Positions 10,498 to 21,791 of a stretch of DNA of 64,000 nucleotides are shown in pieces; position 1 is the first letter of the stretch; every line of letters starts with the position of its first letter. A model generated the notes under the pieces. The model saw only the letters and a program-made list of their open reading frames with translations, did not search any database and was not told the DNA's origin. The DNA lies in NCBI RefSeq assembly GCF_001039355.2, contig NW_019775523.1, positions 229,122 through 293,121 of the forward strand, given 5' to 3'. This DNA is from Lingula anatina. Its lineage: Eukaryota; Brachiopoda; Lingulata; Lingulida; Lingulidae. Both the position numbers and the translations under genes were made by a program.

Positions 10498-12272
10498 CCT
10501 ACTTCTTACTGCAAGTAAGGAAACGCCGAAAAGGGAAGTAATATCTTCAGGCATGAAGGTGTGTTTTATCCTCAAACCTTGTTTTCATTACGCAGGCTCC
10601 CGCTCCAGATACAGGCCGAACCTGGGTCGTCTGGAGGCGATACAAGGCAGTTCGTGCCCCGGAAACAGGGTCCCTGAACTTGTATTGGGCTACACTACAC
10701 CGTGTTCGGGGGAACGGTTTTTCCAACTGAGGTAATTGAGAACGAAATAGAATCAGTGTCACTTGCAGTTGGATATTAAAGAGCATTACGTTTTCTTCTA
10801 TCTTTTTCTCTTTTTTTCTTTGGGACTGGGTTGGCGGAGAAGATACGATGTAGCGTTAACTAAGAGTATTGTTAAAGTCATGTATTCTCCACAATTATTA
10901 AAATGTCCCTAATTCAAGTCAACCATGCGTCTTTTTAGGGAATTTCACTTCAACAACTGTCAGACGTGTTCCCGTGTGCTGGGTGACAAGATAACTTATA
11001 CTCCTGCTGGTGTTGTCCCGGCGACCACGCCACGCTCAGCCAGTGTATCGAGTGCGACAGACAAGGGGGTGGGAGGAGGCGTGCCAGGCTCCGCGATGAC
11101 TGGTTCTAAAGACATTTCTGTCTGCTCGTACGGCAAATATGATTTCATAGATTTATGTAAATGGAGACAGAGGGGACGTGGCAGACCAATGAATGGATTT
11201 GCAAACCTATAAAAGATACACCTTTCTTTTTGTTGTTCGCATTCTAGTAGGAGGAAATTGTTTATCGATTGGTACTTTCTATTATGAATAGATAGCTGTT
11301 GCTTAATATATATATTTTTACATGTGATTTGTTTTACACTAGATTTTTAGTTATAATTCGAACTGTGGCAGCCATAATTAATAATTCGAATAATATATGT
11401 GAAATAATCCGGAAATCTGTCACATTAATAAACACAAAAAATTGGTGCATTGAAATACTAGTATTTCAAACAACACTGAAGTCAGCAACGGTGTGCGCTA
11501 AAACTGGTATGACCTTAACAACAAACTAAAGTTGAAACAGATTCCACCTTAAAAGATATCACAACAAGCGCTCGTTCTTCCACTCGAGTAATTTTTATTT
11601 TGGAAATTCTTTCGTGCCGAAATATACATTTTGCCCTTCCATCGACGTTTTCCTTTCAAACTGTGCCAGTTATTTTTTTAATGGATTTAATGGTCGAGTA
11701 ATGTTCACCTTGCTCGATTTTTTTCATAATTCTGATATCGATTAGCAGCAAGAAAGACAATAGCTCAATACTGTCGTTATGCTTACTGATATAAGATCAA
11801 CAGGGGGTTGAAACTAGACCTTTTACTTTTGAAAAACTGTGATGGATAGACTGTAGGGTAAGGAAGTCTGCAAGCTTGCGTAATATTGACCAAGAGGACA
11901 AGGAAAAGTTGCGAAACACAGACATTTTCCAAATACTGACAGATCAATTCAAGTACCAGTAATGTTAATCTAAAAACAAGTTTTATTATTTTTCAAATTT
12001 GAAAGTATTTAAATGTACATAAAATTTCATTTCATCTGCATTCGAGTCTTGGAATAGTTTGTTGCCGATAAGGCATACAAAAACAAGTTTGCGGTCCTTT
12101 AAGATCACCTGACATATTCTACAACATAAAAGCACCGTCCGCAACCTTTGTAGGTGCTGTTTTCTCTGAGTAAAATATTTTGAGTCACAACCAACGTTTT
12201 GTTAAAAAGCAAATATCCTCTTCTAAGATGTACAGCATATAAAGAATATATACAAAATGGCCATCATTCCAT
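10498..12272. repeat. right copy of the 1.78-kb overlap duplicate
   Basis: Starts directly after the N at 10497 and ends in the same sequence (GGCCATCATTCCAT) that precedes that N. Beyond 12272 the sequence is new. The two copies should probably be collapsed to one locus. Confidence 0.9.
10596..11109 (+). pseudogene. second copy of exons 2-3 of the cysteine-rich protein, with a 1-bp deletion
   Basis: Exon 2 copy is 10596-10731 and exon 3 copy starts at 10938. Exon 1 is absent from this copy. Just after the codons for DKIT one G present in the left copy is missing, so the frame shifts, the cysteines that follow are lost, and reading runs on to a stop at 11212. Best explained as the other allele carrying a real or sequencing indel, not a second gene. 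Confidence 0.7.
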
Positions 12273-13528
12273 TGTCCGCTATATAAGAGGCAGTAAAAAA
12301 AGTATCCTACATTATCTACAGATAGCAGATTTACACAGAAATGTACAATTTAATTGTATCAAAATGCAGAAATGTCTGTGAACTAATGGCAAAGGCTTTA
12401 TAACAATAACACGCTAAAATTATTGTGGCTTTTCACCCTACTCTAAACAAAGTTATGAAACAAAAGTTTCTTATTAATTAACTACTTAATTCAATCTATA
12501 CACATTTTTCTTTTCCAAGTCCTATGCATGATAATGACAAGAGGTGATATCTCTCAACTTGATAACCCTCTCCCTGAAACAGGCTTAAACCTATGCATAG
12601 AACAGAGTACAAATTCACTGTAGCAATAACAATCTAGTATAAACTAGTATACAGATGGAATATTTACCTATTTAACCATTCCACCTTCATACCTGTTAGA
12701 AATTTGTTAGTGGCACAATGAATCCATATTCTGATGACACATATAAACATGTACGTAGCGATGTAACTATTCAGTGTATGCAAGAACTAATTCACCCAAA
12801 GAGAAACATAGACCTAACTCACAACCTTTTTTTCCAGTAACTAATCACAACAAAAGGAATGTCAATTTATCAGTGAGATTCTGAACCATCTATTTTGTGT
12901 CTCAACTGTGTCCGTTCTGAAAATGTTATTCATAATTTTCACTTGAAAAGTGCTTTTTTAACATATCAAGAGAGTATAATTTTCTTCTTGGACCTCAAAA
13001 TTGAAATTATACTAAAAACATGTAACTATTCCACTGCCATTATGCCTCAAGTTTTAGCTTTCAGTTTCTAATCCTTTATAGTTTGGTCTATTCAAATGAG
13101 TATGATTTGTTATGTCAAAACAAGAAATGGAACACAGCAGCAGAGTACTTGGATAAAGAGGGAGTAAATTAGATGATGTTGTCAAGATTTCATGGAAATT
13201 CAATTTTTGCCTTAAATAAAACTTTGGTCAAGTTGCAACAAACAAATACTGGTAGCAGTGCAACAGAAACTTCCCTTACTGTCACTGATAACAATACAAT
13301 GAGTGCAGAGTGCAAGGAAACCTTCCCTCCATGTACCAAACAGCCCAGTATTTTTTACTGACTTATTCTGACAAAAATTTGATAAGTCTGAGATTTCAAA
13401 GGGAAAAAATAATTAAAGAAAGCAATGTCACTAACAGAGGGTAGTCCATGTTGCTTACATGTTTTAATTGGGACGTTGATTTATCTCATAACCTTAACAT
13501 GTTGCTAAAGTACATACTACCAGTTTCT
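12273..13528. other. spacer / probable 3' UTR of the four-pass gene
   Basis: AT-rich, no supported gene. A 62-codon plus-strand open frame at 13173-13361 has no family features. The part next to 13529 should be the 3' UTR of the minus-strand gene if its distal last exon is used. Confidence 0.4.
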
Positions 13529-13666
13529 CTATGCATAGCTATAGCCAGGGTTCTTGACCCCCATTTCAAATGTACTCGGAAAGTATCCATTCAGGTCCTG
13601 TGATCCGTATTTCAGGTCATAAGTCAACTCCTGGGCTCGAGAGTAAATACATAGGGCAGCTACAAT
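13529..13666 (-). CDS. distal alternative last exon of the four-pass protein (NPGY tail)
   Basis: Encodes 45 residues after an acceptor CAG at 13669-13667. It begins IVAALCIYSRAQELTYDL, nearly the same as the proximal exon's IFAALCIYSRAQELMYDI, finishes the fourth membrane span, and ends in a tail containing NPGY (residues 192-195 of the spliced protein). NPxY is a known endocytic sorting signal in cytosolic tails. The shared start and equal phase mean the two exons are interchangeable. Confidence 0.75.
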   Translation of the reverse strand: MVAALCIYSRAQELTYDLKYGSQDLNGYFPSTFEMGVKNPGYSYA

Positions 13667-16600
13667 CTGTGAGGTGAAAAATAGTAAAAAAACATGGCAA
13701 TGATTTAAGGTCATAATATGGGTCTCACTGGAGTCTTGGAGTAAAATGTGTGGGTCTGATTACAATGGTAATGGCTTGATCATTTCAACTGGGAAAATTG
13801 TGAATTTTACAGATGCTGTATTTTTAAGGAATAAATTCTTAAAATTAGAACATTCCTATTTAGTGGTAGCAGCACAATTAAAAAATACACAACATTATAG
13901 TTGTATTCTATATAGTTAAAGCACCAAAATGCTACATAGAAATGTATTTTTAGTGATTCCAAAATTATGTACCTGAAAAACTTATTTTTCCTGGTTGAAA
14001 TGCTCAAGCCATTACCGTACTAGGAATGTTTCATTCAATTTTAAAGCAACAGCTACTTTCTTGCTTGGTAAATAAAAAAATTAGCATTCTAACGACAGAA
14101 CTCAACATAAAAATATAAAAGTAAAATTCCACTCAGGCAGTGACCTTGTATACTAGACCCTTTACAATTTGTTTATAAGTAGACTGCTGTTTTGCGGATT
14201 AGAAGTCAGCAGTAGGCATCATTGTGAAAAGTCCCAAACATTCCCCAGCTGGAGAAAATTTGTTTAAGTTTTAGACCTTGCACAGTACTCAAGTCCAAGA
14301 AAATAGCAATGTTTGTGAGCTTCTGCATCACAGATGCAACAGCTGGAAGCATTCATACTATTCAAAGTGTTAACATTTTGAGGATGTCATTCTATTGACT
14401 TTCATTTCCAGTGTGAGTGGCGCCATTTCCGGGCCCCTATGTTCTGGTTCCTCCCCGTACATAAAAGCTATGTCGTACATTAGTTCTTGGGCACGAGAGT
14501 AGATACATAATGCAGCAAAAATCTGTAAAATATAACAACACAAAAAGACAGCGTAATGACAGTGAAATACACAGAAGAAATTAGAAGGACATAAAAAACT
14601 TATAATTAGCTAAAGCTAAAAAGATGAGAAACCTAGGAAGCAGAAAGCACTATTGGCCCATTTGTTACATTTTAGGTGTAAAATGTTTAAACCTTGGCTT
14701 GGAAAATCAATTGCAAGTTTACCCTTACTTAAAATATTTTGCATTCTACATGACAAAGTTCAAGTTTGTCAGAAACAAAAATTCTTCAATCAGCAAAGTG
14801 GTGCGTGTTTCATGCAAGGGACTTTGTAATATGTTTGCCTTTTTAAGGGTGGGAGTGAAACAATACTATTGATTCCTTTACCAAGGTTTCATATTTAGCA
14901 GTGGAAAAAACACTATTCAGCACAAGTGGGTTATTGCAAGATTAGTGGCTGACTTCTACTGAGTTAATGTCTACTTCACCAATTGCCCTGCCAAGAAATT
15001 TTAAGGCTGACATAAGTGGTAAAAACGATCTGCCTTTTGTCAGTTTTTCTGAGCATCTTTTTTTTTATTTTACTTGCACTATTGCTAAAAGGTGTTTTGT
15101 TTCATCATCACAACCAAAACTTTTGTCTTATTAAAAATGATACGCATTTTAAAATGAAAACCAAAAGTACAAATAATCCATAAAGCTTATTTATTGGATT
15201 TTTAATTGCTCATCAAGTGTTTGGATATCTTTTTTAAATAAGTGCTGAATACCACAGAATTCTATTCCTAGGGCAACTGCATGTGAGAAAGCAAAATAAC
15301 ACCCCTCAGTCTGTTTTTTTTTCTCTCCATTTACACCAACCGAGTACGTGAAATGTGGCCTTGGCCATGAAAAATCCCAACTCTGAAGGATTGAATTAGA
15401 GTGACAGGGGTATAAAGCTTTAACAGAAGCCAGAAAAAATAGCTGGGGAAATAGAAATAAGTGTGCAAAAACTCCAACTATTGAGAAAATGGAAGTAAAT
15501 GATAAGAATTAAAAAAGCTATATATAACCAGCACACAGTATTAAATTAGACACTCCTTTCTTTAATATCCCATCAATGCATACATGGGCCAACTTTTCCA
15601 TGAAATGTCCATAGAAATCTTCAAATGAGCTTTTCATGCCACTAATGACAAACATTAAACCTGTAGTAATTAATTTTAGTGCAGCCAATGGCAGAGAAAA
15701 GAAAAGACAATTATTAAAACACCCACTTGTTTTTGTTGCAACATAAAGTTGCACATTAAAATATCAAAAAACTTGAAAACAGGTTTACAATATTTTTTTC
15801 CGGCCAAGTATACATTGATAGAGAAATTAGTGACCAGAATTACTATCTACTAAAGCCACACTGCTAACGAGTAAGTAGCATGCAGAAACACTGTCTTTTT
15901 GTGTCAATTTATTTTCAGGTGTACAAAATATTTGTACATAATATATGGACAAACTGTATACAACCAGAGGGTAAAAGATGGGTAATTCCACCCTCTCTGA
16001 ATAGAATTCCATGGCTCAGAACTTAAATTCTCAGAATGACTCCACAAATATCTGAATCAGAAATCTAGAAGAATTTTGAGGCAAGGTAGCTCAGAAGATC
16101 ACAAACAACTCCTTAAAATGATGACAAACAAAATTTTTATGAACATTAATATCTAAAATGGTTATCAACATACAATAGTAAAAAAATCATGCAAAGAATG
16201 TAATTAAAAAATTAATTTAATTTGATTCTATATCCTTAAATCAGTTTTAAAAAATACAAAGAATTTAAAGCCAAGAAAATATCAGGAAAGTGCTAGCACT
16301 GAAATTTTCTTCTATTTTGAACTGAGCTTTCTGTGGAAATTTTTTCATAACATTTAAACTTATATCAAGATTCTTAGATATTTAAATTAAGTTTAGGATA
16401 TTTAATTTCATTAAGCACTAAAATATATTCAGATAAACAAATCTTTATCAAATGAGAGGAGGGGGAGACAGAAGCCTAAAATACTGAAAGAAAAAACTAA
16501 AACTGCCACAATAAACATATGAGAAGATGAAATTGAAAAAAAAAATTTTAAAAAAAAATGTAAACTGAGTGGAGCTCATCAAACTTCACTGAATGCAGAT

Positions 16601-19600
16601 GCTGCTGTATCTATAAGCCCATGTCAACATATATCTTTTCTTTAATCCTGTAGATGATTAATTATAAATTAAGAATGAAAAATATTTGGTAATTATGGCC
16701 AAACTTCTAACAGATTAAAGGTTTTAACAAAATTTGCTTGGAAGACCCCGGTGCTAGCAAACAAAAAAGTAGAGTTTTTATCTCAATACTTACATTTACA
16801 AAGAACCTGATGAGCCAGAACATGAACCACCAGACCTGCCACACAAACCTCTGGAGTGTCAAGAAAAGAAATCATTAGCTGAACATTGTACAACACTTCT
16901 GCAACATGAATCACACAATAAAAAACAGTTTGTCAGATATAAGTTGTCCACGAAAAATAATTTCCATTTCATAGGTTTTCCAAAAAAGTCTAAGGTATGA
17001 ACTCTATATAAATATAAGCACTGCTTATGACAATTCTATGACTACATACAATGTTTTATGCTCATTTCTCTTTAAAAAGGCAAATAAACAAATATTCATT
17101 TATAAATCACAATATAACACAGGGATCAGAGAAGTTATGTCAGACACAAGCATGTATTTTTACCTACGCCAAGGAGGTTATGTTTTCACCTTGGTTTATT
17201 TGTTTGTTCATCACCAGCCTAACTCAAAGTTATGACTTGATTTTGACGAAATTTTCAAGATAGGCAGAAATTTTCAAGATGGTCCGGAACACACTAACTT
17301 AAAAGTCATAAGATGTTGGTGATGATCTATTAATAATTTACTTATTTGTGTTGGTGGATGTGTGTGTTCTCTGAGTGCTTTTCTAGTTCCTTTTTGATTC
17401 ACTTACCCAAATATTAGCTCCATACCAGGAGAACATGTATATCACAATACCTAGCTCTACTGGCTCGTACAGGGCCATGATTACACAGAACCACTTACAT
17501 GCAAGGATGGCACGATCTATTGTCTGAAAAAGTAAGAGCAAGACTTAAAAATAATGTAAAAAAAATAGTTAAATTAAATCAAAATTTAATAACTTATTAC
17601 CTTTTAAATGTATTTTCTACCATTACAGTGAAATATTACTCTACCATTTCAGTTAAATACTAGTGTTTTCAGATTGATAAACATTTAAATACCATTGAAG
17701 TCAGTCTTTAACCTAGACGTGAAATCCAATTTTTACTCACCATTTTTTTCAACCCATGCATTACTAAAGCTGCGGCCATTATTAGCAGTATATTGGCAAC
17801 TAACATCACAATGTCACAAGCAAGAAATCCTGAAAAAAGAATAATTAACGAAAATTATGACTCGATGTTCCCACAGCATTATGAACTTTTTTCAAAATTG
17901 AGCTTGTGCATTACTTATCAGTTATTAATTTTTGAAACAAATTTTACACAAATATTTAAAAAGTGGTTTCCCAAGAACAAACATAAACGACCTCTACTTG
18001 TTTCTTATACGACTCAAATAAAGCTTGCATGCCAAGGGATAACCTGAGTTAATCTTTTTATCAGCAATAAGGAGCTTTAAAACTGCGCCTTTTTCAAATT
18101 TTGACTTACTTATCTGACCTATTTATCTGCCCCAGTTATATACAGCACAGAAAATAAGCAGAAAACATCCTTTCAAATATTATTTTTGGGGTTACATAAA
18201 ACAATGTTCTCTGGTATTTGAAACCTTATGGTGGCATTTGTTCAGCTTTTGTGACAAAAGTTTGACTTAAATGCATCTGTAAATTTCATTTGCTATATTA
18301 TCTATTATTTTAATTTTTTTATTTTTACCTTTCCACACATGCATCCTCCAGTCCACATCAAAGGCAAAGGGCCATTGTGGGAGTCCCCAGCTTTTCCCTG
18401 CAAAGTCTGCCAGGTCCACAAAGAACATGATAAATGAGATGATTGAAGTGACCTGAGAAAAACAATATTAATTTAAATACTGACATTCAATACATTTGCA
18501 ACTTCGGTAATTGTTTAAATTGCAAATGTGTTATATATCTAAATCCTAAGTTGTTCTTAAACAATACTATGGAGATTAAAGAAAATAAAAGTGATGTGGA
18601 TAGGGTAGGAGAATCCTACAGATAACGCTTTATGTGTGTGTGTGTTAATATTAAGCAAGAAGATTATGAATACCACATATATCTATTTTGAAATAAAGCA
18701 TTATACATGTAGTACAATAAGTGTTATGGTTAACTGTTTCTCTTCTTAAAAAGTTGAGGATAAAAGCCAATGCTATCATTCAGAAAGAAAAAGTNTTTTC
18801 CAAAAAAGTCTAAGGTATGAACTCTATATAAATATAAGCACTGCTTATGACAATTCTATGACTACATACAATGTTTTATGCTCATTTCTCTTTAAAAAGG
18901 CAAATAAACAAATATTCATTTATAAATCACAATATAACACAGGGATCAGAGAAGTTATGTCAGACACAAGCATGTATTTTTACCTACGCCAAGGAGGTTA
19001 TGTTTTCACCTTGGTTTATTTGTTTGTTCATCACCAGCCTAACTCAAAGTTATGACTTGATTTTGACGAAATTTTCAAGATAGGCAGAAATTTTCAAGAT
19101 GGTCCGGAACACACTAACTTAAAAGTCATAAGATGTTGGTGATGATCTATTAATAATTTACTTATTTGTGTTGGTGGATGTGTGTGTTCTCTGAGTGCTT
19201 TTCTAGTTCCTTTTTGATTCACTTACCCAAATATTAGCTCCATACCAGGAGAACATGTATATCACAATACCTAGCTCTACTGGCTCGTACAGGGCCATGA
19301 TTACACAGAACCACTTACATGCAAGGATGGCACGATCTATTGTCTGAAAAAGTAAGAGCAAGACTTAAAAATAATGTAAAAAAAATAGTTAAATTAAATC
19401 AAAATTTAATAACTTATTACCTTTTAAATGTATTTTCTACCATTACAGTGAAATATTACTCTACCATTTCAGTTAAATACTAGTGTTTTCAGATTGATAA
19501 ACATTTAAATACCATTGAAGTCAGTCTTTAACCTAGACGTGAAATCCAATTTTTACTCACCATTTTTTTCAATCCATGCATTACTAAAGCTGCGGCCATT

Positions 19601-21398
19601 ATTAGCAGTATATTGGCAACTAACATCACAATGTCACAAGCAAGAAATCCTGAAAAAAGAATAATTAACGAAAATTATGACTCGATGTTCCCACAGCATT
19701 ATGAACTTTTTTCAAAATTGAGCTTGTGCATTACTTATCAGTTATTAATTTTTGAAACAAATTTTACACAAATATTTAAAAAGTGGTTTCCCAAGAACAA
19801 ACATAAACGACCTCTACTTGTTTCTTATACGACTCAAATAAAGCTTGCATGCCAAGGGATAACCTGAGTTAATCTTTTTATCAGCAATAAGGAGCTTTAA
19901 AACTGCGCCTTTTTCAAATTTTGACTTACTTATCTGACCTATTTATCTGCCCCAGTTATATACAGCACAGAAAATAAGCAGAAAACATCCTTTCAAATAT
20001 TATTTTTGGGGTTACATAAAACAATGTTCTCTGGTATTTGAAACCTTATGGTGGCATTTGTTCAGCTTTTGTGACAAAAGTTTGACTTAAATGCATCTGT
20101 AAATTTCATTTGCTATATTATCTATTATTTTAATTTTTTTATTTTTACCTTTCCACACATGCATCCTCCAGTCCACATCAAAGGCAAAGGGCCATTGTGG
20201 GAGTCCCCAGCTTTTCCCTGCAAAGTCTGCCAGGTCCACAAAGAACATGATAAATGAGATGATTGAAGTGACCTGAGAAAAACAATATTAATTTAAATAC
20301 TGACATTCAATACATTTGCAACTTCGGTAATTGTTTAAATTGCAAATGTGTTATATATCTAAATCCTAAGTTGTTCTTAAACAATACTATGGAGATTAAA
20401 GAAAATAAAAGTGATGTGGATAGGGTAGGAGAATCCTACAGATAACGCTTTATGTGTGTGTGTGTTAATATTAAGCAAGAAGATTATGAATACCACATAT
20501 ATCTATTTTGAAATAAAGCATTATACATGTAGTACAATAAGTGTTATGGTTAACTGTTTCTCTTCTTAAAAAGTTGAGGATAAAAGCCAATGCTATCATT
20601 CAGAAAGAAAAAGTGCATATTTGATAAAATATGACAGGCCTATTTTTTAAAAAGTTGAAATTATATGAATAATCAGATGAGACAAGCGGAGACAAATCTC
20701 ATTAAAAGATAAATATTGACCATTAATTTAATGAAATCATACAGAACTAAATGATTGTAAGACCACTAAACATGTAGGCCTAATATAATCAAGCATTTTT
20801 TAACACAGAAAAGTTATTTAATTGCAAGGGGGGTTTATTTATTTATTTATTTTTGTTCTATCCATATTTTCAATTTAGAAAGTTCTACATAAAAACCCAC
20901 AATTTATACTAAATAAAATTAGAACAGATGAAATTCATGCAGTCAGGGTGGCGCAGCCAAAAGAGTGTTAATGGGGTAACATTTCTATGTAGAGTTAGCA
21001 TTTAGCATTCAAAGAAAAGTAAATAAATTAATTCATCTTCTGCATTAAAGTTGACGAAGTTTACACAAAATAATATGAATTAACGTTAACCTAGCTTAAT
21101 ATCTGCATTATTAGTTTAATTACTTCTAAAATTTAGAAAATGTCCCTGAATGACACCACTGGCAATGCTTGATGACTAATTTAATGTTTGTAACCTTTAA
21201 AACATGCAGAGAATGCTCGGTCAACAGGTGGGCTTTTTCTCATCAAACATAGCAGTCACGGTCAAATTAACCGCCAAAATATCAACGCAAGGCTTTGAAA
21301 AATATGCAGGACGAGAAAATACTCACTAATGTCCATACTGCCGAGACCCACGCGCCGTCTTGAACAGTCCAACACATACACTTCCTTAAAATCGCCAT
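13529..21398 (-). CDS. four-pass transmembrane protein with alternative last exons
   Basis: Minus-strand exons: 21398-21327, 20272-20149, 19649-19561, 19343-19227, 16850-16794, then either 14522-14370 (203 residues in total) or 13666-13529 (198 residues). Phases agree throughout. The start MAILRKCMCW is short, basic and cysteine-bearing, likely cytosolic and perhaps acylated. Four hydrophobic spans lie at about residues 17-38, 67-90, 106-128 and 136-162, with a Trp-rich loop (KSWGLPQWPF) between the first two. I do not recognise the family with certainty; small four-span LAPTM-like or related insect proteins are candidates. Exons 2-4 also occur at 18452-18329, 17829-17741 and 17523-17407, because of an unmerged contig overlap; count them once. 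It shares a promoter region with RRM1. Confidence 0.75.
14370..14522 (-). CDS. proximal alternative last exon of the four-pass protein
   Basis: Encodes 50 residues after an acceptor CAG at 14525-14523. It completes the fourth span and ends in an acidic then mixed tail (EEPEHRGPEM..., final SSKC) without NPxY. It lies 704 bp upstream, in transcript order, of the other last exon. Confidence 0.75.
   Translation of the reverse strand: MFAALCIYSRAQELMYDIAFMYGEEPEHRGPEMAPLTLEMKVNRMTSSKC
16976..18794. repeat. left copy of a 1.82-kb duplicated segment ending at an assembly gap
   Basis: Both copies are 1,819 bp long and I could see only one substitution between them (C at 17756, T at 19576). The copy ends exactly at the N at 18795. 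It contains exons 2-4 of the four-pass gene. Confidence 0.9.
18796..20614. repeat. right copy of the 1.82-kb overlap duplicate
   Basis: Begins directly after the N at 18795 with the sequence found at 16976 and ends with the sequence preceding the N. Near identity and the flush position at the gap indicate an assembly artefact rather than a biological exon duplication. Confidence 0.9.
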
Positions 21399-21791
21399 TT
21401 TGAAAGCCCGACTGTTACCTGTCGCGCATTCTTGTTATGCAAATCACCTGTCGTAGACTCTGTGTCGATAGAGGTCAGCAAAGAAGCAGGTGCAAAAGAC
21501 AAGCTTAACACATGGTCATTACCAACCAGCATCTCAGACTTCATCAGTACAATAATAGCATTTACTGGCATTTTAAACTTATTTTAAATATTGAATGGAT
21601 GGAATATATGGTATTTGTATTATAAAATAGCTAAAATTGATGTCGGCGTACTTCTTGATTTGACCTGTGACCTTTCATTTCCCGGCAAATTTTGTGTCAG
21701 GTGACCATACTTTGGCGCTGAGTTTAAGCTGATCAGTTGGCTTTCTCAATTTACTTCATAGTTTTTCTTTGGTTTCACTTCAAAGATCAAG
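21399..21791. promoter_or_regulatory. divergent promoter of the four-pass gene and RRM1
   Basis: Only 393 bp separate the two start codons, so both genes must start transcription here. An E2F-type site TTTGGCGC lies at 21711-21718, 74 bp before the RRM1 ATG, and a weaker E2F-like TTTCCCGG at 21679-21686. On the minus side the start codon itself sits in AAAATGGCG, a YY1-like context. E2F control of ribonucleotide reductase in S phase is well established in animals. Confidence 0.6.

Noticed and set aside
10925-11212. A second, different secreted protein encoded by the right-hand copy
   Set aside because: The sequence differs from the left copy by one deleted base; substitutions are silent only in the left copy's frame, so this frame is probably not the evolved one.
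17038-19867. Pairs of identical short plus-strand frames (at 17038 and 18858, 17793 and 19613)
   Set aside because: They lie in introns of the minus-strand four-pass gene and are identical only because the segment was assembled twice.
16976-20614. A true biological duplication of exons 2-4
   Set aside because: Copies meet exactly at a single N, have equal length and almost no differences, so an unmerged contig overlap explains them better.
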